DNA of 64,000 nt from an uncultured bacterium (GCA_905215695.1 CAJMQN010000001.1:248001-312000), one strand, 5' to 3'; counted from the first letter of the stretch, positions 1-9,659 are shown. Notes: generated from the sequence alone by a model not told the origin. A program made the numbers and translations.

Positions 1-1
1 G

Positions 2-154
2 TTTGATTTGAGTTTTTCGAGAGCCAATGAATTGAACAACGTTCCTATGCGAATGGCAGGCTGCTTCATGTTAATGCTGCCGGTTTTGATTTTGTTTCTT
101 TGTTTCCACAATAAACTGATGGGCAACCTTACGATGGGTAGTGTAAAGGAATAA
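2..154 (+). CDS. Sugar ABC transporter permease, C-terminal fragment (cut by window edge)
   Basis: An open frame enters from the left edge and stops at 152-154. Its 50 residues show the end typical of MalG-type permeases: a proline/arginine-containing cytoplasmic stretch, one hydrophobic last membrane helix (CFMLMLPVLILFLCF) and a short tail ending in a 'GNLTMGSVKE' pattern like the usual 'GLTAGAVKG' end of the family. The protein would sit in the cytoplasmic membrane and import a sugar. It stands immediately upstream of a secreted Ig-like protein, the same order as the second locus at 25398-29177. Only the last helix is visible, so the family call rests on a short stretch. Confidence 0.7.
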   Translation, partial: FDLSFSRANELNNVPMRMAGCFMLMLPVLILFLCFHNKLMGNLTMGSVKE

Positions 155-167
155 AAGGGAGGAAAAC

Positions 168-3100
168 ATGTTGATCAAGAAAAGATGTTGTAAATGTTTG
201 TCCGTATTTTTGCTCTTACTTGTAGTCATATCGACGTGGTTAATTGTTGCTGAGAGCGTACATGCAGATGAAAGCGAACATTCCGTGGTAACTCTTGAAA
301 CAGATCCTTTTGCCGGAAAAGATTTTTTTGCCGGGCAAAAACTTGATGTTCCGGAGGCTACCCTTTTATGTGGCGGAGAATCATATGTCTCGAATTCTGC
401 GCTGGTATTGTTCCCTTCCGGAAAAGCAAGTTATCGTTCGGAGATAACGCTGGAAGAGAGTGGGGCTTATACGGTAGAATATGCTGCGGATCGAAACGGT
501 CATACTATCCGTGCGAGAACCGGGTTTACTGTGCAGTCCGAGACATTCTCTGTGGGCGATGCTAAATCCGCTGCATTTTATGGCCGTAATGAGGTGTATG
601 CGCCCGATAAAGAGGGAATCGTTCTTTCCATTGTACGAGGAGATCGTTTTACATATAACCGAACAATTGACTTAAGCGGAAAAACCAAAGAAGATTTGAC
701 TTTACGTTTTTTTGCAACACCCCAGCAGGAAGGTCAAGCGGATATTCTTGATTTTGTAATAACTTTCACGGACATCTACGACAGTTCCAATTTTGTTGAG
801 ATTCATGTAAAAACGCTGTCGCATTTGGGAAGATGGGCAGACGCACAGGCCTATGTTACCGCAGGAGCAAACGGACAGGTGCAAATGGGATTGGAAAACG
901 GGCTTGCACACAAGGGAAATGATTACGGATATCCTGCATATTTTTCCATGGTTGGGAGGCCATATCAAGGCGGCAGTGTAGGAGAGGATACGTTTGATTT
1001 ATCCTTTGATTATGCTGAACGAAAAGTTTTCGTCGCGGATTCTTGTTATGGCGGAGATACCATGGTTGCGGATCTTGACGATCCCGCATATTATACTGAC
1101 TTATGGGCTGGTTTTACGACGGGAGAATGCTATGTCTCAATTTCGGGCGAAAATTATCAATCATCGTCTATGAATCTTGTGATTACAGAAATCGATGGCT
1201 ATGATTTGGAACAGGCAAATTTCATCGATTCAGATGCGCCTGATATCACAATTGACTGGCAAGGCTACGATGCGAACACTTTACCTGTTGCGAAGACAGG
1301 CGTCTTTTATCGGCTGTTTGATGCTGACGCTTATGACACTTTCGATGGGGAAGCCGAAGTGATTGGCGAAGTTTTCTATAATTATCGCGCTTCTTCTCGG
1401 ACACAAGTACAGGTGGCAAACGGCGGATTTGTTCCGACACGCCCTGGAATTTATTCCATCGTCTATACAGCGCAAGATAGATTCGGGAACAAAACCGTTC
1501 AAGTTATTGATGTCTTAGCGGAAGCTGGAGAGCCGGACCTGACGGTTACAGTTGCCGGTGAGACGAAAGAGGCGACACTGGGAACTTCTGTTAAGGTGTT
1601 CCAAAACATCGAGTGGGAGGGTCAATCCGGATTTGTGAAACTGGATATTTCGGCGACCCATCAGGAAAGCGGGGAAATTTATACAGTAGATTCCGGAAGC
1701 AATGAATTCTTTCCTCTGGAGGAAGGATTTTATGAGGTTTCTATTTCTGTTTCTGACTATATAACGGAATGGAAAGATTCTTTTGAGATCGAAGTGAAAG
1801 GAGGTGTTCCTGCTATTCCATATGAAGCAAATCTCCCCAAATATTTTTTGAAGAACGCTGCATATGAATTGCCTGAATTAATGGCCTTGGATTTTTCTGA
1901 TGGTACGGCACAACAAGTTCCGGCGCAACTCTCGATTCTTGAAGACGGCGTGGCGAAGGATAATTTTCTGAACGCAGACGGAAAGTATGTGGTTTCTGCT
2001 CAAGAAAACGTTACGATTCGCTATTCTTTGACAGTTGGGGGAGAAACTGCAGAAAAGGAGTATATTGTGCCGGTGGTTGATGTCGGATATGGCGGTCAGT
2101 TGATGTTGGAAAACTACTTTCAGATAAAGAGCGGGAAGCTTGATATCTTAAAGAATTCTGAGGATATCGAATTCGTTACTGCGGAAAACAGTTCGGTTGA
2201 ATTTGTGAGGGAGGTGCAAACGGAAAACTTTTCGCTCACATTCAATACGGTGAAAGGCAAGACTGCAATGGCGGGTGTGAACGTCTATTTGACGGACAGC
2301 AAGGACGGCACTACGGTAAAAATCGGTGTTTATCGGACAGCGGGAGGTTCTTTGCTTCGACTCAATGGGGAGATGAATTATCCTTTGCCTATTGTTTTCG
2401 ATGATCCGGACGGAGAATTTTTCCGGATCGCTTATACGAACGAGGATAGACGGATAACATGTTCGGGTCAGAATGTGCAGATACAGCAGGATATCGAGGG
2501 AAAACCGTTTGTCGGCTTTGCCAGCGGAAAAGCATATTTGCGTTTCGAGTTTGTGGATGTAACGGACGAAGTGGCATTAAAATTGATGAGTATCAATAAC
2601 CAAATATTTTTCGATACTTCAAGGGATAACTTTGCGCCGCAGATCCTTGCAAATGCCGTGAGAGGCGACAGGCTTTGTGGGGAAGAGCTTGTAATTTTAC
2701 CTGCGTCAGCCTGTGATGTTCTTGATCCAGATGTTGAATTCCGCCTGAAAGTGACTGCGCCGGATGGAAACCCTGCGAAGAGTACGGACGGAGTAACACT
2801 TGATGAAAGTTGTTCACCGACGCGCGAGTATCGAATTTCTCTTTCTCAATATGGTGAATATCTGATCGAATATATTGCAATTGACGGAGGAGGAAAGCAA
2901 TCGACATATTCCTATGGTGTTTCCGTCGTAGACGCAGAATCGCCGACGATTACACTGGGAGAATCTCAAAAAACAGCCAAGATCGGTGAAACAGTCAAGA
3001 TTGCAGAAGCTGTCGTTACAGATAATATCTCAGAAAATTTAGAAGCTACCGTTTATTTGGAGTTGCCGTCCGGAATTCTCGTAAAGATGTCGCAGAACAG

Positions 3101-3200
3101 TTTTAAGGCAGTAGAGGCTGGTAAATACAAGGTTATGTTTTCGGTTTATGACGAAAGCGGCAATTATGCTACGGCGTCATATTCGATAATGGTTGCATAG
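168..3200 (+). CDS. Large secreted multi-domain Ig-like protein
   Basis: The protein has 1010 residues. The start follows a GGGAGGAAAAC ribosome binding site. The N-terminus is a classical signal peptide (KKR charges, then a hydrophobic core) with a likely signal peptidase I site after VHA near residue 33; no lipobox cysteine is seen. The rest is beta-rich, with repeated 'G.Y.I.Y.A.D..GN' strands at about residues 430-460, 920-940 and 995-1010, typical of bacterial surface Ig-like (DUF5011-like) domains. Two regions (about 140-360 and 640-840) resemble lectin-like beta-sandwiches, including 'FTTGECYVSI' and 'FASGKAYLRFEF'. The same architecture recurs at 26337-29177, so the two are paralogues. 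A role in binding glycan at the cell surface is inferred from context; no catalytic motif was recognised. Confidence 0.75.
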   Translation: MLIKKRCCKCLSVFLLLLVVISTWLIVAESVHADESEHSVVTLETDPFAGKDFFAGQKLDVPEATLLCGGESYVSNSALVLFPSGKASYRSEITLEESGAYTVEYAADRNGHTIRARTGFTVQSETFSVGDAKSAAFYGRNEVYAPDKEGIVLSIVRGDRFTYNRTIDLSGKTKEDLTLRFFATPQQEGQADILDFVITFTDIYDSSNFVEIHVKTLSHLGRWADAQAYVTAGANGQVQMGLENGLAHKGNDYGYPAYFSMVGRPYQGGSVGEDTFDLSFDYAERKVFVADSCYGGDTMVADLDDPAYYTDLWAGFTTGECYVSISGENYQSSSMNLVITEIDGYDLEQANFIDSDAPDITIDWQGYDANTLPVAKTGVFYRLFDADAYDTFDGEAEVIGEVFYNYRASSRTQVQVANGGFVPTRPGIYSIVYTAQDRFGNKTVQVIDVLAEAGEPDLTVTVAGETKEATLGTSVKVFQNIEWEGQSGFVKLDISATHQESGEIYTVDSGSNEFFPLEEGFYEVSISVSDYITEWKDSFEIEVKGGVPAIPYEANLPKYFLKNAAYELPELMALDFSDGTAQQVPAQLSILEDGVAKDNFLNADGKYVVSAQENVTIRYSLTVGGETAEKEYIVPVVDVGYGGQLMLENYFQIKSGKLDILKNSEDIEFVTAENSSVEFVREVQTENFSLTFNTVKGKTAMAGVNVYLTDSKDGTTVKIGVYRTAGGSLLRLNGEMNYPLPIVFDDPDGEFFRIAYTNEDRRITCSGQNVQIQQDIEGKPFVGFASGKAYLRFEFVDVTDEVALKLMSINNQIFFDTSRDNFAPQILANAVRGDRLCGEELVILPASACDVLDPDVEFRLKVTAPDGNPAKSTDGVTLDESCSPTREYRISLSQYGEYLIEYIAIDGGGKQSTYSYGVSVVDAESPTITLGESQKTAKIGETVKIAEAVVTDNISENLEATVYLELPSGILVKMSQNSFKAVEAGKYKVMFSVYDESGNYATASYSIMVA

Positions 3201-3211
3201 GGGGCAAAAAA

Positions 3212-5140
3212 ATGAAACGGGTTTGGCATCAAATTTTGTATGGAATAGTCAATGTGCTTTTTATCGCAGTTTTTGTGAGTGGATGTGCTGCCGAGACTTA
3301 TTCTCCGCCCGCGACTTCCTTAGTGACAGGCGGCATACACGAAGATCTTTCCTCACCGGCGGAAGGGATGTTTTTGGCTACAGGAGAAACGGACTATCGG
3401 CTTGTGCTTCCCGCGGATGCACAGGAACTTGAGATCGTTGCAGCAGAAGAACTAACGGAAATATTTGCAGAAGCAACGGGTATAGAACTGGAACGTGTAA
3501 CAGACAGCGGCTTGACGTTTTCGCCTTCTTTAAAATATCTTTCAATCGGAGAAACGACTCTTTTAAAGCAAGCCGGAATTGAACTCGATGCGGAAAAATT
3601 AGCAGGTGACGGATTTATCATCAAAACGGTCGGGGAGAGCATCTTTCTTTCGGGTGCATCGCAATACGGGACACTGTACTCGGTTTATGAGTTTCTGAAC
3701 CGGATCTTGCATTATGATTTTTATTTTACGAATGCATATCGGCTGGACCGAGAGGTGGAAAATATTCCGCTTATGAATTATGATATCACGGAAGTTCCGG
3801 ATATTGCGAATCGCGCGGCGGGATATGGCTTTATTTCAGAGGATATGTATAGCCTGTACCGAATGCGTCAGCGTCCGTATACGGAATATTTTATACCGAT
3901 CGGTGACATCATTTTTCACAATTCTCTTGAATATATAGAGGGCAAGGAAGAAGGGCATCCGCTTTGGCGCTCAACGGATGGGACTCAGTTGTGCTATAAT
4001 GCCCAAGGTAATTCTGAAGAAAGAACAGCGCTTTTGGAAGCGTGCAAGCAGACGTTAATCGAGGCGTTAGTTGAATATCCGGACCGCAATTTGGTGACCA
4101 TGACAATACAGGATAACAACAATTTCTGCACCTGCTCGGCATGTCTGGGAATAAGAGAGACGTATGGAGCGGATTCGGCGTCAGTGATCCTGTTCTGCAA
4201 CGATTTGTCCGAGGCGATTCGGCAGTGGTTCCAGACGACAGAAGGCGCTCCGTTTCAAAGAGATCTTGAGATTCTGTTTTTTGCTTATAATAAGACCGTG
4301 GAGGCCCCGGTATCTTATGATGAGAAGACCGGAGAGTATACGGGCAACAATGGAATTAAATGCGGGGAAGGTGTTTCAGTTTTTTATGCGCCGATTGGTG
4401 CCGATTTTACGCGGGGTTTAACGGCGCCCGAGAATGAAAGCACACGGAATATTATGAAGGGCTGGGCTGCAATTAGCGAAAGCTTATATTTGTGGACGTA
4501 CAGTACATTGTTTAAGGATTATATGATTCCTTATGATACGTTCAACAGTATGCAGGATATCTATCAGTTTGCCTTTTCTGTAGGGACGGAATATTTGTTT
4601 GATCAAGCGCAGCACGACTCTTCCGGGGCTTCAAGCGGATGGTCGGTTTTAAAAGCTTATCTTAATGCAAAGCTCGCATGGAATGTTAACGCGGATATCG
4701 CAACGCTGACAGATGAGTTTTTTCAGTACTATTTCGAAGAGGCGTCAGACGCAATGAGAGAATGGTTTGACGGTTATCGGATGCATTCCGAGTATTTGAA
4801 AGCAGAAAAGGGGTTTGGTGGGATTATGTCCACATATCTGGAAGCAAAAGACGAAGCATTTTGGAGTAAAGGCGTACTCCTGCACTGGCTGGAATGTTCG
4901 GATCGCGCAATCAAAAGTATTGAATTTCTTAAGGAAACAGAATACGCGCGTTGGCAAAGACTTTATGATCGCATCTGTAACGAACGCCTATCACTGTACT
5001 ATTTACTTTCTGAATTATATTCATTTAATACCTCGGCGGAAGATCTTCGTCTTTACCAGGAGACATTCCGCGAGGATGCTACGAGACTGGGATATAGTCG
5101 GTTGAGTGAAGGTGTTCCGATCTCGAGTTTTTGGAGCTAA
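3212..5140 (+). CDS. DUF4838-domain lipoprotein
   Basis: The protein has 642 residues and a lipoprotein signal (hydrophobic stretch ending VSGC, cysteine near residue 26), so it is probably anchored outside the membrane. The N-terminal third carries the pattern 'YRLVLP...E..AAEEL.E.F...TG' followed by 'SIGET.LL' and 'GDGFIIKT...IFLSG....G.LYSVYEFL', an alpha-glucuronidase-like N-terminal fold found in front of DUF4838. The centre has a 'CTCSAC' cysteine cluster near residue 310 and 'LEILFFAYNKT', typical of the DUF4838 TIM-barrel-like domain. Members are found with polysaccharide-degradation genes, and the exact reaction is not established. Two paralogues lie at 29193-33185. It sits between two other exported proteins in one transcription direction with short gaps. 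Confidence 0.8.
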   Translation: MKRVWHQILYGIVNVLFIAVFVSGCAAETYSPPATSLVTGGIHEDLSSPAEGMFLATGETDYRLVLPADAQELEIVAAEELTEIFAEATGIELERVTDSGLTFSPSLKYLSIGETTLLKQAGIELDAEKLAGDGFIIKTVGESIFLSGASQYGTLYSVYEFLNRILHYDFYFTNAYRLDREVENIPLMNYDITEVPDIANRAAGYGFISEDMYSLYRMRQRPYTEYFIPIGDIIFHNSLEYIEGKEEGHPLWRSTDGTQLCYNAQGNSEERTALLEACKQTLIEALVEYPDRNLVTMTIQDNNNFCTCSACLGIRETYGADSASVILFCNDLSEAIRQWFQTTEGAPFQRDLEILFFAYNKTVEAPVSYDEKTGEYTGNNGIKCGEGVSVFYAPIGADFTRGLTAPENESTRNIMKGWAAISESLYLWTYSTLFKDYMIPYDTFNSMQDIYQFAFSVGTEYLFDQAQHDSSGASSGWSVLKAYLNAKLAWNVNADIATLTDEFFQYYFEEASDAMREWFDGYRMHSEYLKAEKGFGGIMSTYLEAKDEAFWSKGVLLHWLECSDRAIKSIEFLKETEYARWQRLYDRICNERLSLYYLLSELYSFNTSAEDLRLYQETFREDATRLGYSRLSEGVPISSFWS

Positions 5141-5178
5141 AGCATGGTCGTATGCTTTACAATAAAAAGGAGGAAAAA

Positions 5179-7173
5179 ATGATGAAGAAGAAAGGGATTA
5201 TCGTCGGGTTGCTCTGTGTGTTGTGTTGTTGTGTGTGCTTAGTATCATTTGGCTGCACACCGGATCCTACGCCTCCGCCGCCGGACGATCGTATGGTAAT
5301 CACACCGGCAGAATTAACGCTTGAGCAATATGAGGATGCGACGCTTACTGTCAGTGGAGCCGGAGAAACTGTTGCATGGAGCTCCTCCGATCCGCAAAAG
5401 GTATCTGTTGAAAATGGGGTTGTGGTGGCTTTACAAACAGGGGTTGTCACGATTACAGCGTCTTCCGGTGATCAAAGCGCAACATGTACTGTGACGGTCA
5501 CAGAGTCGTCCTATGTGCCGCTGTTGAGCCTTGTCCAGACTTCAGAAGAACTGGATCTGCTGATTGGCGATACCTTTACCCTCAGACCGACCGTAACTTA
5601 TCGCGGCGAAGAAGTAACCGGTGCAACATATCGATTCAGTGCCGACAGTGAATATTTTACAGTGTCGGAAGACGGTATTGTTACGGCAAAGACCATCGGC
5701 TCTGGGGTTATCACTATAGAAGCAGAGTGGAGAGGATGTCAGTCAGATTCAATGAAACTCAACCTGACAGTCAATGTGAAAGCAAACCTCAGTATCAATT
5801 TGGACAAAGACAGTCTGCAGCTTTATACGTCCGATGTTGCTGGTAATGCGACGGAAGATAGCGTGCTTCCTACCGTGCTGATGGAAGGATCTCCGATGCC
5901 GGAACAGCCGGCGGTTGAATGGGTCAAAGATTTGCAGGAGGGGGATACAGACAATATTGTAACTGTAGAAGGCAATACCTTCAGCGCAATTTCAGCCGGC
6001 ATTATTCATTACTATGCTCGGTGCAATATTGAAGGAACCGAAGTACGTACCGATCCGATTATGATTAAAGTCGAAATTCCGGTTGTGGATAAGACGGCGA
6101 GTATTTCTTTGGACATAAGCAAACATTCGACAGACTGGGAAAAACTTGATGGGATCTATGACGGAACCTTGACTGCCGAACAATTAGGGGTGACAGGAAA
6201 AATTACGAGGGTAGAACATTCGGATGGTTCGGAAATTACAATAGTCGAGGCGGGAAACAATGCGAAGCCGGCGGACTTCTCCGCATTGCGTACAGGCGAA
6301 CAGAAATGGCAGATCTATGTTGATGACAAGGTCGCGTATCTTGTGAATGTAACAGTGATTACGAAGGTGATTTCTACGCCGGAAGAGTTCCGAGATCTTT
6401 ACTACGGAAATCTTGATTCTGCTGGAACATATGATGAAAGTGCAAAAATTTATGCGGAACTGCAAAAAGAAGGTAATTTTTCTGCGTGGACAGGATACTT
6501 TATTGTAGACAGGGATATTGACGGAACAGGAGTCACGATAACGCGGATTTCGCAATATAATCTTACGACTGGTTGGAATGGACAGGTGGGCGGCAATGTT
6601 GGATTCCGCGGAACGTTTGACGGTCGTGGACATACATTGAGCAACTTTACCACGCATGAAACCGGAGGAGCAAGCGCCGGGGTCGGCGGCGGATTATGGG
6701 GATACATCGGAGACGATGCAATTATCCGGAATGTTGCGATAACCAATATAAAAAGCGATGGGATTAATGATGGGCGTGCCTGGTTTGCCAATGTAATTTT
6801 TAAAGCAACAATCGAAAATGTATATCTTTCAACAGCTTATAATTATACACTTGGCGTGGAGATTTCGATGGGAGCGACATATAAAAATGTTGTAGTGGTA
6901 ACACCGACAGCAGAATACGTTCCTTTTGATAATGCTCCGGTAGAAAATCCGTCCTGTCAAAATGTCTATGTATTTGCGAATACCAATGCGAATCCCCTGT
7001 TTACGGATTTAGATGGAGTTAATTATTTTGTGTATAATTCCTATCAAACGGATCCAGCTTTTACCGAAATAGATTTCGCGAGCATTTTTGATACAAGCGA
7101 ACAGGGATATTGGACGATTCCCGAGAACGGCATTCCGATAATGAAATCTTCACAAGAAGAAATGATTCTTTAA
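5179..7173 (+). CDS. Lipoprotein with Big_2 Ig-like domains and GLUG-like repeats
   Basis: The start is placed at the ATG at 5179, behind AAAAAGGAGGAAAAA; an in-frame upstream start at 5131 would lie inside the preceding gene and lacks a binding site. About 664 residues. Signal peptide ends in SFGC followed by a proline-rich linker (TPDPTPPPPDD). Residues about 40-110, 115-205 and 205-310 form Big_2-like beta-sandwich modules ('VAWSSSDPQKVSVENGVV', then 'TGVVTITA'). The C-terminal half contains 'GFRGTFDGRGHTLSNF' and 'GGLWGYIG..AIIRNVAI', the GLUG-type motif of surface beta-helix proteins. It is probably a cell-surface adhesive or glycan-binding protein. No enzyme signature was seen. Confidence 0.75.
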   Translation: MMKKKGIIVGLLCVLCCCVCLVSFGCTPDPTPPPPDDRMVITPAELTLEQYEDATLTVSGAGETVAWSSSDPQKVSVENGVVVALQTGVVTITASSGDQSATCTVTVTESSYVPLLSLVQTSEELDLLIGDTFTLRPTVTYRGEEVTGATYRFSADSEYFTVSEDGIVTAKTIGSGVITIEAEWRGCQSDSMKLNLTVNVKANLSINLDKDSLQLYTSDVAGNATEDSVLPTVLMEGSPMPEQPAVEWVKDLQEGDTDNIVTVEGNTFSAISAGIIHYYARCNIEGTEVRTDPIMIKVEIPVVDKTASISLDISKHSTDWEKLDGIYDGTLTAEQLGVTGKITRVEHSDGSEITIVEAGNNAKPADFSALRTGEQKWQIYVDDKVAYLVNVTVITKVISTPEEFRDLYYGNLDSAGTYDESAKIYAELQKEGNFSAWTGYFIVDRDIDGTGVTITRISQYNLTTGWNGQVGGNVGFRGTFDGRGHTLSNFTTHETGGASAGVGGGLWGYIGDDAIIRNVAITNIKSDGINDGRAWFANVIFKATIENVYLSTAYNYTLGVEISMGATYKNVVVVTPTAEYVPFDNAPVENPSCQNVYVFANTNANPLFTDLDGVNYFVYNSYQTDPAFTEIDFASIFDTSEQGYWTIPENGIPIMKSSQEEMIL

Positions 7174-7191
7174 GAAGAAGGAGAAAAGCGG

Positions 7192-7223
7192 TTGCCCGTC
7201 TTGTGCATTTGCAGAGACGGGCA
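7192..7223 (+). other. Intercistronic hairpin
   Basis: A 9-bp perfect stem (TTGCCCGTC at 7192-7200 with GACGGGCAA at 7215-7223) lies between the Big_2 lipoprotein and the next gene. It is followed by TCCTTTAAAAAA rather than a U-run, so it is more likely an mRNA-stabilising, processing or attenuating hairpin than a full terminator. Confidence 0.5.
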
Positions 7224-7248
7224 ATCCTTTAAAAAAGGGAGATTGCAG

Positions 7249-7902
7249 ATGAGAAGAAAAGATTGTTTTTTTGGCTTGCATTTTGATTTTCACGCGAATA
7301 AACATTCAGCAGCAATTGGCTCCGAATGGAAAGATGAGATTTTGGAAGAATTGCTTGTAACGGTGAAGCCTGATTATGTTCAATGTGATACAAAAGGGCA
7401 TGCGGGATATTCCAGCTATCCAACAAAAGTCGGTACACCTGCACCGCTCATTCATACCGACATTTTAAGACAATGGCGACGCATCACGAAAAAACATCAT
7501 GTCTTATTGTACGGGCATCATTCGGGACTATGGGATACGGTTGCGTCGGAAAAACATCCAGAATGGGCAGCGGTTGATCACGAGGGAAATAAAACGGACA
7601 AGATGTCGGTTTTCGGCGGATATGCTGATGGCTTGCTGATTCCGCAGTTGGTAGAACTCGCAGTGGACTATGAACTGGATGGCGCGTGGGTTGATGGAGA
7701 GTGTTGGGCTGCGCAGATCGACTATTCGGATGCAGCAAGAGATGCATATCGTAAAGCAACGGGAAAAGAAGCACCGTTGCCGGACGATGAAGAATTTGAA
7801 AAATATAAAGATTTTTGCAGACAAGGTTTTTTTGATTATGTCCAACACTACATTGCAGAAGTAAAAAAAGTCGCGCCGCATTTTGAATTAACGAGGAACT
7901 GA
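7249..7902 (+). pseudogene. N-terminal piece of a cytosolic glycosidase-like TIM-barrel protein, interrupted
   Basis: The start at 7249 follows AAAGGGAGA; 217 residues remain. The visible part resembles the first half of hypothetical glycosyl hydrolase / alpha-fucosidase-like barrels: 'FDFHANKHS', 'VKPDYVQCDTKGHAGYSSYPTKVG', 'HHSGLWD' and 'LDGAWVDGECWA', where the last two hold the acidic residues expected near a barrel active site. No signal peptide is seen. The protein stops abruptly after 'APHFELTRN', where I expect the family to continue for several hundred residues, and the next base pairs belong to a mobile-element gene (TGA overlapping ATG at 7900-7904). I read it as disrupted by integration or deletion. 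The rest of the gene is not found downstream of the element. Confidence 0.7.
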
Positions 7903-8816
7903 TGCGAAAAAATCTTCCTCAGGAAATGCTGGAACGGCCCAACTGGGTTGCGGTAGTCGTTTTTCAGGATAAAGCAAAAGGTAAACTTCTGAAATTACAG
8001 ATCGATCCCAAAACCGGAAACCCGGCAAGTCCGTATGAGCCATCTACATGGTCGGATTTCGAGACGGCATGTCAGTATGCAAAGGAGAACGGTTGTGTGG
8101 CGCTCGCCTATGCGTTAGACGGCAAGGATAGGATTTGCTGTATAGACATAGATCATTGTTTTAATGCAAACCGGCAGCTGTCGGACGAGGCGAAAGAAGT
8201 GTGGAAAGCCAGCGAACAAACGTATCGAGAGGTGTCGGTCAGCCGCAATGGATTGCATATTTTCGGCAAGACAGATGGATTAGGCCTGCAGGTGTATTCG
8301 GATGCAGGAGATATGGAGTTTTATGAGCGCGGAAAATTCATGACGATAACAGGTGATGCGTTCAACAACGATAAAAATCTCTTGAATTTCGACGAAATGC
8401 CGATCAAGGACATCCTATTAAAGCGATTTAGCAAGCATAAGGAGTACAGCGGCATAGGCAAGGGGATAGAAGGGTTAGCTTCAATGTCCGACCGAGACGT
8501 AATAGAGCGCGCTTGTGCGGCAAAGCATGGGGACACGTTTCAGGCGCTGTACAACGGCGAAGATTTGCAGAATAATCGTTCTAATTCAGACATGGCGCTT
8601 ATGACGCGGCTGGCATTTTGGTGTAACGGAGATAAACATCAGATGCTGCGGATTTTTGCGACGAGCGGATTATACCGCCCTGACAAATCGCCGGAGTATT
8701 ATGAACATACCGCGCTAAAAGCTGTCAGAGAAAACCCGAATCGTTTTGAACCGCGTGTGCAGTCGGCGAGTCCGAAACCTTCTGCGGCAAGACATTCGGA
8801 TGGAAAAGGAAGATAG
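7902..8816 (+). CDS. PrimPol-like (NrS-1 polymerase type) primase, short form
   Basis: The protein has 304 residues. The first ~160 residues look like an archaeo-eukaryotic primase core: a 'CCIDIDHC' motif places the metal-binding aspartates at D82 and D84, followed by 'SVSRNGLHIFGK' with the usual histidine. Residues ~195-285 ('DRDVIERA...GDTFQALYNG', 'NRSNSDMALMTRLAFWC', 'LRIFATSGLYRPDK') match the helix-bundle domain that follows the primase in the phage NrS-1 polymerase family. Family members usually continue into a superfamily 3 helicase, absent here, so this is a short or truncated form. It would synthesise primers for element replication. Its start codon overlaps the stop of the broken glycosidase frame. 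Confidence 0.75.
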   Translation: MRKNLPQEMLERPNWVAVVVFQDKAKGKLLKLQIDPKTGNPASPYEPSTWSDFETACQYAKENGCVALAYALDGKDRICCIDIDHCFNANRQLSDEAKEVWKASEQTYREVSVSRNGLHIFGKTDGLGLQVYSDAGDMEFYERGKFMTITGDAFNNDKNLLNFDEMPIKDILLKRFSKHKEYSGIGKGIEGLASMSDRDVIERACAAKHGDTFQALYNGEDLQNNRSNSDMALMTRLAFWCNGDKHQMLRIFATSGLYRPDKSPEYYEHTALKAVRENPNRFEPRVQSASPKPSAARHSDGKGR

Positions 8817-8856
8817 TGAGAAAGCGGCAGCAGTGTAGAGTTCTGCTGCCGAAAAA

Positions 8857-9324
8857 TTAGATACTTGTGATGGAAAGTGTCAGGCCGAGCGGTTCAAGCA
8901 TTTTCAATAAAGTGGAGAGGGTAGGATCGGTGCTACCTTTTTCAGTTCGGGCGATGCACGGTTGAGTGACACCGGAAAGGACTTCGAGCTGTTTTTGCGA
9001 AAGATTTGCTTCTTGGCGTGCTTTTACAAGAGAGGCCAAAAGGCTTTGTCGATAGCGGTCAATATTGTCGGGAGCTTGGCAGGGCACGCCCTTTTCATAA
9101 AGTCCCTCGGCGGAAATGTCGAGGTCATCGTTCCAGACGATACCGTATCCGCCGGCGTCGATCTTCGCCTGTTCATACAGATTGGGGATCTCGGACAGAG
9201 AGCGGAATGCGGGATACTTGTGCATGAGCGGTTTTAAGTCGAATTGTTTGAACTCATTGCCCGTAAAGCCGACGAGCAGAATATAGTCGGGGAGCGTGGC
9301 AAGTGATGTAATCTTATGGAACAT
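8857..9324 (-). CDS. DUF2442 protein fused to an XRE-type HTH domain (putative antitoxin)
   Basis: The protein has 155 residues; the start at 9324 is chosen because AGGAGGTGAAAA lies just upstream, and a longer in-frame extension would overlap the next gene. Residues 1-75 resemble DUF2442 ('FTGNEFKQFDLKPLM...FRSL', 'GGYGIVWNDDLDISAEGLY'). Residues ~95-150 form a Cro/C1-type helix-turn-helix ('ARQEANLSQKQLEVLSGVTQPCIARTEKGSTDPTLSTLLKML'). It lies 19 bases after the DUF4160 gene in a two-gene operon. Such pairs are widely thought to be toxin-antitoxin-like, with the HTH protein as DNA-binding antitoxin and autorepressor; that role is inferred. Confidence 0.8.
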   Translation of the reverse strand: MFHKITSLATLPDYILLVGFTGNEFKQFDLKPLMHKYPAFRSLSEIPNLYEQAKIDAGGYGIVWNDDLDISAEGLYEKGVPCQAPDNIDRYRQSLLASLVKARQEANLSQKQLEVLSGVTQPCIARTEKGSTDPTLSTLLKMLEPLGLTLSITSI

Positions 9325-9343
9325 AGAGTTTTCACCTCCTATT

Positions 9344-9598
9344 TTATTCGATGGGGGGAAGCGGAGTGATGTCCTGAGTTTCCCACATTTTGAGTAACGC
9401 ATCGCGGTGTAAACCCGTCCACTCCTGTACGATGTTGAGCGCTTTATTGGGCAGATCACCCTCAAGCATGTTACCAGTACGGATGTCGATGATGCCGAGA
9501 TACTCGCCGTAAACGACATGGATATGCGGAGGATTATGCTCGGCGGCAAGGAAATACATTTTGATGATCATACCGTAGAAACGTGAGATGACAGGCAT
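9344..9598 (-). CDS. DUF4160 protein (putative toxin partner)
   Basis: The protein has 84 residues and the DUF4160 hallmarks: 'MPVISRFYGMIIKMYF' at the start, 'EHNPPHIHVVYGEYLGIIDI' in the middle and 'W...H...L...W' toward the end. A TTAGGAG binding site precedes it and a strong promoter lies at 9631-9659. DUF4160 genes regularly pair with DUF2442 genes, as here. The biochemical activity of the family is not known to me, so 'toxin' is a working hypothesis from the two-gene arrangement and mobile-element location. Confidence 0.8.
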   Translation of the reverse strand: MPVISRFYGMIIKMYFLAAEHNPPHIHVVYGEYLGIIDIRTGNMLEGDLPNKALNIVQEWTGLHRDALLKMWETQDITPLPPIE

Positions 9599-9630
9599 AT
9601 AAAAAGACTCCTAACTATTTTTGCAAGGAT

Positions 9631-9659
9631 ATTATAGCACATAATATATTATATGTCAA
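9631..9659 (-). promoter_or_regulatory. Promoter of the DUF4160/DUF2442-HTH pair with embedded inverted repeat
   Basis: On the minus strand a perfect TTGACA box (9654-9659) and a perfect TATAAT box (9631-9636) are 17 bases apart. The spacer contains ACATA...TATGT half-sites around an AT-only centre, a plausible binding site for the HTH protein of the operon, which would give autorepression. Confidence 0.7.

Noticed and set aside
5131..5178. Earlier start for the Big_2 lipoprotein
   Set aside because: It would overlap the DUF4838 gene, lacks a binding site and would put a charged stretch before the signal peptide; the ATG at 5179 has AGGAGG.
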